Shown piece by piece: positions 49,286 to 62,200 of a DNA stretch of 64,000 nt. The notes below the pieces were generated by a model, which had not been told where the DNA came from, did no database searches, and saw only the letters and a list, made by a program, of their open reading frames with translations. Where the stretch lies: assembly GCA_947247005.1 (NCBI GenBank), contig OX365945.1:36076551-36140550 (forward strand), written 5' to 3'. The first letter of the stretch is position 1, and the number at the start of each line of letters is the position of its first letter. This stretch comes from Spisula solida. Lineage: Eukaryota; Mollusca; Bivalvia; Venerida; Mactridae. The position numbers were made by a program, and so were the translations under genes.

Positions 49286-51447
49286 TTTTGTCATACCAAA
49301 GACAAAATACAAATGGTACCAATCATGCCCTTGCTGGATGCTCAGTATAAATGGAGAGCTGGCTTCTCTCTCATACCCTCGTGGTGATGGTTTCCATTAG
49401 GAATGCAGCATTGACAGTGATTAACTTCGATATTTGCTGTTGTTTATGTTCTTGTTGTTGTTTTTGTGACATTGGAAACATAATACCAAAAACTGTGAAT
49501 GGATAGTTAGATAGTTATAGAGGGTAAGTGCTGTTCTGTCATGTTTACATAAATGGCAAACAGAATAATTTACAAACTGATTTAACAACTGCTTGCTACA
49601 GTGTTTTCATATAACAAGATTTGCTTATAGACATATGGACAGCACCAATGCTATATGCCCCCCATTTATAGAGGCTCACAAGGAAGACTGGACTTGCCCA
49701 ACTGTTTTGCCTCTTTAAATAAAGTTGTTATTAATATTATTATAAACAACCGTGGGGGGCACAAAAAAACAGCAAGAATGATGTTCTAGAAGATAGTTTT
49801 ATTTTCTGAATTCTGTAGCAAATAAAAAAGTAAAGAAACAAATATCACAGATAAGTTATAAAAATAAATCTCTACGTCAAATATTCTGAGAGAAATCACT
49901 TCTCCTTATTCACATAATCAGTTTTTATATTTCTTTAAAAAAACAGAAAAGTTTTTGACACAAACGTATGTCTCCCACAAAGGACCATAACTCAGATAAA
50001 AATCATCTGACCCAAATTTCCTGACAATATGCTCAACTTATCCTCATACATCAGTGGTTAGTCAAGTTCACAGACTATCACAGGTGAAGAATACTCTGGT
50101 GAACGAAAATGGCTCAACTAAGCTTGGTACCAATTATTCATGTGAAGTTTCATTGAAATCCGACCAATGGTTAAGGAGAAATCCGACCAATGGTTATAAG
50201 GAGAAATAGGGCAGCCAAACTTAGTGACATCAATCCAGACAGACAGATGTCCAACACAAAATCAAAATGTCTTCCCCACTATATATATGTGGGAGACACA
50301 ATTACAGTAGAGGAAATATCAGCCAATATTTCCATGTCTATAACTTAAGCACTAATCTTATACAGTATTGCATCTAGGTTTAGCATCCTCAGTTGGTAGA
50401 GGTAGGGCCTTTGTAGGTTTTCGGCTGTTCAATCAACATTTACTATAACAATAACTGTAAGCAACCATCATCATGTTTAGCTACACCTGTGTTTGGCTTC
50501 ATATTAATATTGGTAGCTAACTGATTAAGTTTATTGCATGCCCTGCAGGCAAGAAAGATATTGTGGATATATCAGAAACTTTCTGGGGGATTTTCCTGCC
50601 TGCCTGTGTTGGTAAGTTTAAAAAATCACTTTGATGCTACACATAGATGCAATTTGATATTGCTTAAGTTAAAAACAAAATTGCAATATTAAGTTTAATT
50701 AAAATAATTTTAAAAAAATGTTAAAATAATAATTTGTCAACAGTCAGAAAACTGTTCTGAAGCAAGTGAAACAAAATAATTATCATATAATACCCTATAA
50801 ATAATAAATAGAAAAAACTATACATTCTCCATTCATATAATGTTATATACAAATCAAATAGAACAATATATTATTATAAATATGACATACATATACAAAA
50901 CTGTAAAATTGCATAGTCAGCATAATTTATGTTCATGATGAAAATCAATCCAAATGATGAAACAACATTGTGTTAGGTCTATAATTAAGACATACATACT
51001 TAAATCACGATTCTATGAAAAATGATATAATATACATTAAATCTGAAACTTCCAAGTCACCCTGTTACACCAAGCTACCAAATTATTGAGTTTCACATTT
51101 AAGATAAAAACAAGAAACAAGCAAAATTCCATAAATATGAGGTTTTTAAACAAAGGCCCACAACTCATGCTTATAACTGAAAAACGTAACCATGAGAGTG
51201 TCCAATATAATCTTTCATTACTGCAACTAAAATGATTGAGATAATTATTCATGATACAAACATTTTGATATCCATATTTTCCATTGGTTAAAGGCCCAAT
51301 AAGTTTCAAGTTGTAGTTGCTGTACTTGAGTTTCATGCCATAAAATCCAGAGTTCAAATGATACTGAAATATCCCCTGTAGGAAGTAAACAACACTCATC
51401 ATTAATTTAGAGAAACTATAATTGATCTACTCGTATTTTAATTGAAA
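49286..51447. repeat. Intergenic stretch with a dispersed element
   Basis: At about 49972-50297 a repeat is bounded by GTATGTCTCCCACAAAGG and TATATGTGGGAGACAC, which pair at their tips. The remainder is AT-rich with no recognisable exon. Confidence 0.5.
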
Positions 51448-51811
51448 TACTGTAAACCTAGAAACTATTTCGCGCGATTTAAGTTCGCAGAGTTCGCGAG
51501 TGGTAGAAATTCGCGATAGTAAGTAGCCGCGAAAGTGTTCAGAACATGAAAAACGCGAAAGTTTCTCGTTTTGAACGAAATTCATAGAGTTTGTGTGCGA
51601 TGTTTACAAGGCTGTATTAAGTATGAAATCAAGTTTTACGTGACGGGATTTTCACATCAAGAAAGAAACGTTCATTTTTAGTGAACAACTATGTTTTTGA
51701 AGAAAATTTATTCCATTAAACTAAAATACGCGAAACTTTGTAGCCGCGAATATGCTGACGATCGGCAAAACGCAAAAGTTAGTATTCGCGAAAGTAAAGC
51801 GGTTTACAGTA
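51448..51811. mobile_element. 364-bp inverted-repeat element rich in TTCGCG
   Basis: The ends TACTGTAAACC and GGTTTACAGTA are complementary. Inside are many TTCGCG/CGCGAA words on both strands, giving a weak overall palindrome. It is a short non-autonomous DNA element; no transposase is present. Confidence 0.75.
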
Positions 51812-52439
51812 CAGTGTGTTAAATAGTATTTTTATTGAAAATAAAATAATTGTTTGACTAGTCATTGCTCCATTAGCATAAAACTGTTTAGCCTAGTGTT
51901 TAAAAAGATAAAATGCATCTTATTGGGCCTTTAAATATGATGACTTTAACAAAATATATTTGAATCAGATGGCAAGATGTGTTCCTGAGATATACTCAAA
52001 CAAATGTCTTGATTAACTTTCTCTGATGCTCTTAAATGTATGAATTTCATAAAGAAAGAGTTGATAGTAGAACAAAAAGGTGAACAATATAGCATTCCTA
52101 ATATGATACCAGTAATATTCATACAACGCAAAAGGTCTTGTCTTAAATTATTATCTAATGTGCTATAAGTATTAGTTTTTTTTAAAGGACTTTGAATCAA
52201 CAATCTGTGATGGTGTGTTTTCTGTTTTTGAAGCATTATTTTCTTTGAGTTTAATAGAATTTGTAACCTATTCTAAATATTCAATAAATACACAAGAAAG
52301 AATTGAAGCTCATCTAGACGATAGAAACAGCACTTTACACTAAATTACGCCAAAAATCAATCAAAAGTTGTGTGAAAGTCGGTTATTGAAAGTTTGCAAG
52401 TTTTGTAAAAACTTTGTACATTACATACTTTATGTTAAC

Positions 52440-53329
52440 AGCTTCATAAAAACAAGAGCTGTCCACGAACAGCGCCCTTCACTATTAGCAGTGCCATGCT
52501 AGGATAGTACAATCATTATATATTCAAAACAAAATGCTTCATAACAGCAGCATTACCCTCTGCTGTGTAGAGGTTGGGGCTTCTACGTCGAAAAAGGGGG
52601 ATAATTTGGACAAATTATGCAGGACCGTTACCTGCAGTACTCATGTGTAGGTCCTCTATTAGAGGTGAAAAAACCTGTACCTAAACTTTCACATTTGCAC
52701 TAAGTTAAAAAAGGGGGCATAATATCACCAAAATGCCTAATGGAGTTACCTACCCCTGTTTATGGGTTGGGGTCATGATGGTGAACAACTATGCAAAGTA
52801 TCAAAGCAATATGTCAATGCGATTTGAAGATATTAGAGGTTAAAAAACCTGTACCTAAACTTTAACATTTGCATTTTCAAGTCTAAAAGGGGGCATATTC
52901 GAACGTGATCTTAAGGTCATCAAGACAAACATTTTGACCAAATCTGATGAAGAATAAAGCAAAAATGTGGCCTCAAGAGTTTAACCAGGTTTTCCTATTA
53001 TTTAACTTTTTGACCTAGTTTTTGACCCCACATGACCCAACTTCAAACTTGACATTAAGGCTTCCAAGATAACATTTTGACCAAACTTCAAGAAGATCAA
53101 AGCAAAAATGTGACCTCCAGAGTGGTAACAAGGTTTTCCTATTATTTGACCTATTGACCTTGTTTTTGACCCCACATGACCCAACTTCGAACTTGACCTA
53201 GATTTCATTGAGGTACAACTACTGACCAAGTTTGATGAAGATCAAAGCAAAATGCTAGAAAGTGCTAGAGTGTTAACGGTGAAAAGTCTAACGGACGGAC
53301 GGACGGACGGACGGACGGACGGACGGACG

Positions 53330-53380
<51 letters not shown>

Positions 53381-54055
53381 GGACAGACAGACAGACGGAC
53401 TGACAGACGGACTACGGACGACGGACAAAAAACAATCACAAAAGCTCACCTTGCCACAAAAGGTGAGCTAAAAAGGGGGAATTATTTCAACAAATGCTCG
53501 ATAGAGTTACATACCCCTGGGTTGGTGTCATGATGGTAAACAAGTATGTAAAGTATCATTTGCATTTCCAAGACCAACAGGGGGCATAATTTTAACAAAA
53601 TGCCTGATTACATTTGCACTAAGTTGAAAAAAGGGGGCATAATTTGACCAAAATGCTTGATATAGTTACCTACCCCTGTGTATGGGTTGGGGTCATGATG
53701 GTGAACAAGTATGCAAAGTATCAAAGCAATATGTCAATGCACTATGAAGATATTAGAGGTTAAAAACCTGTACCTAAACTTTAACATTTGCACTATTTGC
53801 ACTAAGTAGAAAAAGGGGGCATAATTTCAACAAAATGCCTGATAGAGTTACCTACTCCTGCATATGGGTTGGGGTCATGATGGCAAACAAGTATGAAAGC
53901 AACATCTCAAAGGACTTAGAGAATATAAGAGGTTAAAAAACCTGTACCTAAACTTTACCAAAAGTGTTACGCCAAAGCTCGGGTGACTGCAATAGCTCCC
54001 CTTATTCTACGAATATTGGAGCTAATTATAATGTAACAAATGATGCACTTAAAAA
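52440..54055. repeat. Cluster of dispersed mollusc-type repeats
   Basis: Several diverged copies of a block with GGGGGCATAATT, TGGGTTGGGGTCATGATGG and AACCTGTACCTAAACTTT recur near 52560, 52680, 53470, 53580 and 53810. A hairpin-ended element with CACATGACCCAACTTC and AGATCAAAGCAAAA words lies at 52900-53470. A (GGAC)n/(AGAC)n microsatellite at about 53290-53410 sits within it. Confidence 0.75.
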
Positions 54056-54845
54056 TAAACAAGAGGACCATGCTGACCCTTATATATAATATCGCTCACC
54101 TGAGAAACATTGCTTTTGCTACATACCAAATGCAGCAAATGTGCCAAGACAGTTTCACACCGCTCAAAAAAGTAAATCTGATAGATACTAGTAGTACTGT
54201 TTAAGCTTGGCCTAGATTTTATAGAGACAACGTTCTAACAAGTTTCAAGAAGATCGGGCCATAATTGTGGCCTCTAATGTGTTCAGAAGCTTTTTCTAAA
54301 ATTGACCAAGTTACCTAGTTTTTGACTCCACATGACCCAGTTTCAAGCTTGACCTAGATTTTAGTTTCGAGCTTGACTTAGATTTTATAGAGACAAACAT
54401 TCTGACAAAAGTTTCATGAAGATTGGACTATAATTAGGGCCTCTATATAATGCCTTCACAAACTTTTTCTAAGATTTTATATAGTGACCTAGTTTTAACA
54501 CAACATGAATTAGTTTTCAACTTGACCTAGATTTCATAGAGATAAACATTCTAGCCATGTTTCATGAAGATTGTGCCATAATTCTGTCCTCCAATGTGTA
54601 TACATAAAATGTACAGGCTTTTTGTAAGATTTGACCCAGTTACCTAGTTTTCGACCCAGTTTCAAACTTGACCTAGGTTTTATAAAGAAAAACCTTCTGT
54701 TTCATGAATATTTGGCAATAAGTGAGGCCTCTAGCGTGTTCACAAGAAATTGTGATTAGACGACGAACAACATACGACAAACGACGGACGGATGAAGGAT
54801 GATTACAAAAGCTCAACTTGTCACTTAGTGACAGGTGAGTTAATA
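54056..54845. repeat. Dispersed hairpin-ended repeat
   Basis: It starts AACAAGAGGACCATGCTGAC and ends with GCTCAACTTGTCAC/GTGACAGGTGAGTT, a terminal hairpin like that at 11286. Inside, CTTGACCTAGATTTTATAGA and TTCATGAAGAT words recur about every 120 bp. Non-coding. Confidence 0.7.
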
Positions 54846-55169
54846 AAAAAAAAACAATTTAAATGCTGCAATAAATGACTTGCTGTAGTAGAAATGTGTA
54901 TGTTTATAATCCTTCCTGAGAAAGTTCAACTAGACAATATAACACTGACAGAGATGCTATAGACAGTTATAATAGTTTATAAATGTCACAATATAGAGTC
55001 CAAACAAAATAAATGTAAAATGTAGATGACTTGGGCTATAAATATGGGGGCAAGGAGAACCAAATGATTATTATATATCACAGAACTAAGCACAATATAA
55101 AAACACTTGCAGAATATATAAACAGACATTTCAATTACAGTAAAAACAATACCGGCCACAGTAAGGACA

Positions 55170-55715
55170 CAGAAACGAAACATGCCCCTTGCAGCCATAA
55201 GTCAATGAAACATGCCCCTTGCAGCTCTTATGGCTCCTTTCTGCCCTAAGTAGATAAACATGCCAATTTAGCAACTAGTAGACAACATATGCCCATTGCA
55301 AATGTAAGGGAATGAAACAAGCCGTTTGAAGCACTTAGTAGACGAAACATAACCCCTTGCAACAAACAGTGGATGAAATATGCCCCAAAACATGTGGATG
55401 ACATATGACCCTTGCAGCCCTTAGGAGACAAAACATGCACCTTGAACCCCTTATTGGATAAAATGTACACCTTGAAACCCTTAATGAATGACATGTTCCC
55501 CTTGCAGTCCTTGTGGACTTTGAAACCCTTAGTGGATCACATGTGAACATTGAAGCCCTTAGTAGATGACATGTGAACCTTGAAACCCTTAATGGATGCC
55601 ATGTGCACCTTGAAACCCTTAATGGATGCCATCATGTGACATGTGCACCTTGAAGCCCCAAGTGGACAAAACATGTCCCTTTTAGCCCTTAGTGAATGCC
55701 ACATATATGTTTCTA
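55170..55715. repeat. Degenerate tandem repeat, units of about 30-40 bp
   Basis: CATGCCCCTTGCAGCC, ACCTTGAAACCCTTAATGGA and related words recur with variable spacing. Copies are diverged except for a near-exact pair around 55580-55630. The minus frames through it are by-products. Confidence 0.8.
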
Positions 55716-56263
55716 ATATGGAAGACTTTGGTTGAAAAATATCATACAACACATAATACATTTGAAGATGATAAATGTCAGAAGAAAAAATGTTTCAAGC
55801 TGAAAATTGAAGAAATATTTCAAAGTTGAAAGAGTCTTTGTAGACTGAAGTGGATTTGTCCATCATGGATTCTATACCATGTATGTCATGTAATGTGATT
55901 AAAAGACTGGTTCTTTAATGTTTCCAAGGTGATGGTGATAGCAGAATGTTGAAATAACTCTCCAAGTGTAGATGTATATTTATACCATTCACTATCAGAC
56001 AAATCGGTATTGTGTAACTAAATTTCCTTCTCATAGATGAAGTACCTCTGTCGGGATGTAAAACTTGATCTATTAGTTAGGACGTGTGAATCACAGGTAC
56101 ACGATCATGTGACAATCATGTGACAACCACAAGCATAGTGTAGTAAATCAACCTCATGCACACACATTACAACACTCAGGAGAAAAGTCAATCATGTCAT
56201 TTATCATGCAGTGAGAGTGAAAACAAGGAATGTTCAAGTGCAAATAGCAACACATTGTGTAGC

Positions 56264-59200
56264 TTACTTATTGATGACCGATAGAAGCATAGCTTTATAG
56301 TCTCCCCGACATTTACTGTTGACAGCTTCATACAAACTCTGTTTGTACAACTCATTGTATCTCAGCTTTATATCCTCCAGATCAACCTGAAAATACAAGA
56401 GGGGTTTGTAAAACATATATGCCTCTTGTTCAAGGTCACAGCTAGTAACCTTGAGCTATCAACAAGAAAATACAAAGTTTTTGTAATGTATGCATCATGT
56501 TCAAGGTCACAATGGCCTTGATCTTTCAACCTGTCACAATGACCTTTAACAATCAACCTCAAAAGACAACAGAGTAAAACACGTATGCCCCATGGCAGCC
56601 CAATAGTCCCTTATGTTCAAGGTCACAGTGACCTTTACATATCAACTTGAATACATAAAAGATGTTTGTGAAACATGTATGCCTCATTGCAGCCAAATAG
56701 CCCTTTCTGTTCATCGTCCTGGTAACCTGGACCTATCAACCAGAAAATATGAGATATATGTTTGTAAAACATGTATGCCTCATGCTCAATGTGCAGGTAA
56801 CAGTGACTTTGATCAAGTCACAGTGACCTTCACCTATCGACCAATAAATACAAGAGGTGTTTGTAAACATGTATGATTCATGTTCTAGGTCATAGCATCC
56901 TTGCCCTATTCACCAGAAATGCAAGAGAAGTTTGTAAAACATGTATGCTTCACAGCAGCCAATTACATAGGCGGATCCAAGGGGGGGCGGACCCGGCGTA
57001 CGCCCCCCCTAAAATCGTCGGAGCCTAGGTAATTTATCATATTTTGGATGTAAGAACAATATTGATACGCAATTTTTTTCGCTCGCTTCGCTCGCGTCAA
57101 TAAAACAATAATCTATTTATTGATTTTAAAGTGAACTTAATGCTGTATGCAAGCAACAAGATGTGGCTGATTGGTAGCATGGTGCCAAACATCAGCTACA
57201 GAGATTCTTGCACATTATAAATGTCTGACAAGTCATAAAAGATTAATACAGTTGGCTTGATTTTCTAATAAACCTGTCCTTTTCATTTAAAAAAGATATC
57301 TCAGAATGCAGCTGACGTATTCCGCGGTTCTTTTTAAAAGGTCACGAGGCAGATCGCAACTGGCCCCCCCCCTAGTCGCTGGATCCCAAGTATTTCACAT
57401 TTCCACTTGAACAAAAGTGAAGCCCTGGAGTTCGCAGGGTATGCTGCTCAGATAGACAGTGCATTTGTTCTTCGTGACGTATTCACAGCAGCTATATATC
57501 AGTGAATATAATCCAGTCGATTATCGTTAGTCCTGGCTATATAAACAACGAGTTTTCTTGTTCGTTTCGCTCGCTGTAGATCTACGCAAATTCAATGAAA
57601 GTTTTCGATTTATCAATGAGTTTGTTGGGTATGCTGCTCAGATAAACACTGATTTTTTCCAATTCTTACAATTACTAAATCAGTGAATATTACCAAGTGA
57701 TAAGTGTGTGATGTATGCTGCTGAAATAGATGATTGCATTTTTTTTCTTGCTTGCTCGCACAACCGCTATCAGTTAAGTTTGTCAAGTAGGGAATGAGTA
57801 TGGGGGATATGCTGCTCAAATAATTACTGCTTATATTCTTGCTCGCCTTACTCTCACATTAACTTTATCAATGAATATTATAAGATAAAGAACGAAATTG
57901 TGTGGAATGCTTCTCAGAGATACATTTTTTCTTGCTCGCTTCGCTCGCACATTTCTTTGAGAGGGGGGGGGCAATACATGAATGTACGCCCCCCCTAACG
58001 CCAAATCCTGGATACGCCCCTGAATTATGCCATAATTGTTCCAGATTTAAGTTATTGTGACATTGACTATTGACTTTAGAAGCAATACAGTTCAACTGCA
58101 AGTCATTACCAACCTCTACCAAGTTGGAAAACACTGGCTCAAGCATAATGTAGTTTATAATGTCAATTTGGTCTTCCTATTGTTGGAATTTGTATGATTT
58201 ATCACATAACCTGCCATTTAGTGGTGCAAAAAAGCTGTGAGAAATAATATTGAAATTAGCCTTACATGACATTAGCCAATCCATGCTTTGATTAGTCCAT
58301 GACATAAGGATAATATCAATATCATCAAGACCTAATGCTCATTGTTTCGCTACATTTTGGTTGAAACCTATGCAGCATACATCATATTTTGAATGCTAAT
58401 GAGAGTTTTTGAAGGTTACTGTATGTGATAAATAGAATCTTAAATTGTGCTCATCAATACAAGTTTAAAACAATATGACACTCAGCAAAGCCTTGTGTCA
58501 TATTATTTTGTCCACTTATTTATTAAAACGTTATATGTAATGAGCACTAATGTAAGATCGTCTATTTGTGTAATGGAAGCAGGATATGATTGACTATACC
58601 AATAGATGAAACAAACCTCTGATCTTGGGACCACCATTCTTATAAGGAGATTGTCATTGGTTCCCATACTGGTGAAACACCCTTGAATCTTCTCTGAATA
58701 AAACTCCACAGGATCCTCAACTGCTCGCACTAAAATATATACACAATTGCTCGCACTACAATATATACACATTGCTTGCACTAAAATAGATACACATTGT
58801 TCGCACTAAAATATATACACAGTTGCTTGTACTAAAATATATATACACATTGCTTGCACTAAAATATATACACAATTGCTTGCACTAAAATATATACACA
58901 TTGCTCGCACTAAAATATGTACACATTGCTCGCACTAAAGTATATACACGTTGCTTGCACTAAAATATAAACACATTGCTCGCACTAAAATATATACACA
59001 GTTGCTCGTACTAAAATATATATACACATTGCTTGCACTAAAATATATACACAATTGCTCGCACTAAAATATATACACATTGCTCGCACTAAAATATATA
59101 TACACAACTGCCCGCACTAAAATATATACACAATTGCTCGCACTAAAATATATACACATTGCTCGCACTAAAATATATATACACAACTGCCCGCACTAAA

Positions 59201-62200
59201 ATATATACACAATTGCTCACACAAATACATATACACAATTGCTTAGGTCCCAATTATATACACATAACAATGTACATGATACATGATTTTAAGAGGCTAG
59301 TACGGAATATTGGGGCTAGTAGGAAAGATTGGGCAAATGTCTAACTATGTTGCCTCGATAAATAAAGTCTGTATTATTATTAGTGTTATTAAATAAATTA
59401 CTTTCCACAAACTTAAGCTATCATGTGCGAGGGGTGTTCCATATGTATTGTCACTGTCCTTTGCATTTTTCTATGGCAATATTTAGAAGGATTCTACGAT
59501 GACTGTCTAAAAGGTGCATGTTTCTATTCTATATCTGGAAAATTACATAGCCTTTCATCAACAATTAAGTAATTTATTGAACTTAGAAGAGGGTATAATG
59601 CTCGAGTACACTGGCCTTATGTTAATTTTAAGCTAAATTTGTGTCATCTTTGCAGTAGTTGTTTAGAAAAGTAAATGTCAGTATTCTTTAAACTGCAACA
59701 TAAGATACGATAACTGGACCCTTATACTTCCATTAGAACTTTAAATCAAAATGAAATTATTTGTTGTCTACAAGTAAGACGGTCAAAACAAGGGAGATCA
59801 CTCTAATTTATACCAAATGATGCTTCATATCAATTGTACTTTGATCGCAAATTCTTCCCAAAAATCAATGTTGATAATCAATGGCTTACATACCTGTATG
59901 ATATGTCAAATTCCAATCAATTAAACTAATCGAAAATTTTCATTGATAAGTAGCATGCTTTTTTGACTAATTTTGACACTTATTTTCGCGACTTTGAAAT
60001 GCTCTTATTTTGTTAAAAATGGCAATCAAGTACAGCAAATCATGTTTTTATCGAAGGAATTTACAATATTTACGGTATGATAGTTGTGGAATAAGAATTA
60101 TTCCCAAAAGGAAGTTTTAATCGACAGTTATTCGAACAAAGTCGCAGTGTCTATTACTAGTCCTTTGAAAAGACAACAGAAACAACATTCCGGTAATTAA
60201 ATTTTATTGATTTTTTCACGAAATATCGCGAAAATCTTGATGGTTCTAGAAATGTATAAAGATTTAAAGATATCAACGAATTTTTTTGATTTGTGACCCA
60301 AGTGACAATACATATGGAACACCCCTCGTATGCATTTCTTTGATAATTCTCACCCGGGGTGAGAATCCAACTCACAACATTCATATCAGTAATCTGACTC
60401 TGATGTTGATGCCTAAGATGTTTTGTGATTGCTTGCGAGCATAGGCATGTTTTGAGTTCTCTATTATGTGTTTGAATCTAAATCATGAAGTGTTACTATA
60501 AGATGAAAGCCCTTACCAATACTGACATTATGTGGTATAATATAAATCATGAAGTGTTACTATAAGATGAAAGCCCTTACCAATACTGACATTATGTGGT
60601 ATAATATAAATCATGAAGTGTTACTATAAGATGGAAGCCCTTACCAATACTGACATTATGTGGTATAATATAAATCATGAAGTGTTACTATAAGATGGAA
60701 GCCCTTACCAATACTGACATTATGTGGTATAATATAAATCATGAAGTGTTACTATAAGATCGAAGTCCTTACCAATACTGACATTATGTGGTATAATATA
60801 AATCATGAAGTGTTACTATAAGATCGAAGTCCTTACCAATACTGACATTATGTGGTATAATATAAATCATGAAGTGTTACTATAAGATCGAAGTCCTTAC
60901 CAATACTGACATTATGTGGTATAATATAAATCATGAAGTGTTACTATAAGATCGAAGTCCTTACCAATACTGACATTATGTGGTATAATATAAATCATGA
61001 AGTGTTACTATAAGATCGAAGTCCTTACCAATACTGACATTATGTGGTATAATATAAATCATGAAGTGTTACTATAAGATCGAAGTCCTTACCAATACTG
61101 ACATTATGTGGTATAATATAAATCATGAAGTGTTACTATAAGATCGAAGTCCTTACCAATACTGACATTATGTGGTATAATATAAATCATGAAGTGTTAC
61201 TATAAGATCGAAGTCCTTACCAATACTGACATTATGTGGTATAATATAAATCATGAAGTGTTACTATAAGATCGAAGTCCTTACCAATACTGACATTATG
61301 TGGTATAATATAAATCATGAAGTGTTACTATAAGATCGAAGTCCTTACCAATACTGACATTATGTGGTATAATATAAATCATGAAGTGTTACTATAAGAT
61401 CGAAGTCCTTACCAATACTGACATTATGTGGTATAATATAAATCATGAAGTGTTACTATAAGATGGAAGTCCTTACCAATACTGACATTATGTGGTATAA
61501 TATAAATCATGAAGTGTTACTATAAGATCGAAGTCCTTACCAATACTGACATTATGTGGTATAATATAAATCATGAAGTGTTACTATAAGATCGAAGTCC
61601 TTACCAATACTGACATTATGTGGTATAATATAAATCATGAAGTGTTACTATAAGATGGAAGCCCTTACCAATACTGACATTATGTGGTATAATATAAATC
61701 ATGAAGTGTTACTATAAGATCGAAGTCCTTACCAATACTGACATTATGTGGTATAATATAAATCATGAAGTGTTACTATAAGATGGAAGCCCTTACCAAT
61801 ACTGACATTATGTGGTATAATATAAATCATGAAGTGTTACTATAAGATCGAAGTCCTTACCAATACTGACATTATGTGGTATAATATAAATCATGAAGTG
61901 TTACTATAAGATGGAAGTCCTTACCAATACTGACATTATGTGGTATAATATAAATCATGAAGTGTTACTATAAGATCGAAGTCCTTACCAATACTGACAT
62001 TATGTGGTATAATATAAATCATGAAGTGTTACTATAAGATCGAAGTCCTTACCAATACTGACATTATGTGGTATAATATAAATCATGAAGTGTTACTATA
62101 AGATGGAAGCCCTTACCAATACTGACATTATGTGGTATAATATAAATCATGAAGTGTTACTATAAGATCGAAGTCCTTACCAATACTGACATTATGTGGT

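Noticed and set aside
53252..53533. Frame encoding DGRT/TDRQ repeats
   Set aside because: A GGAC/AGAC microsatellite read as protein, within a dispersed non-coding repeat.
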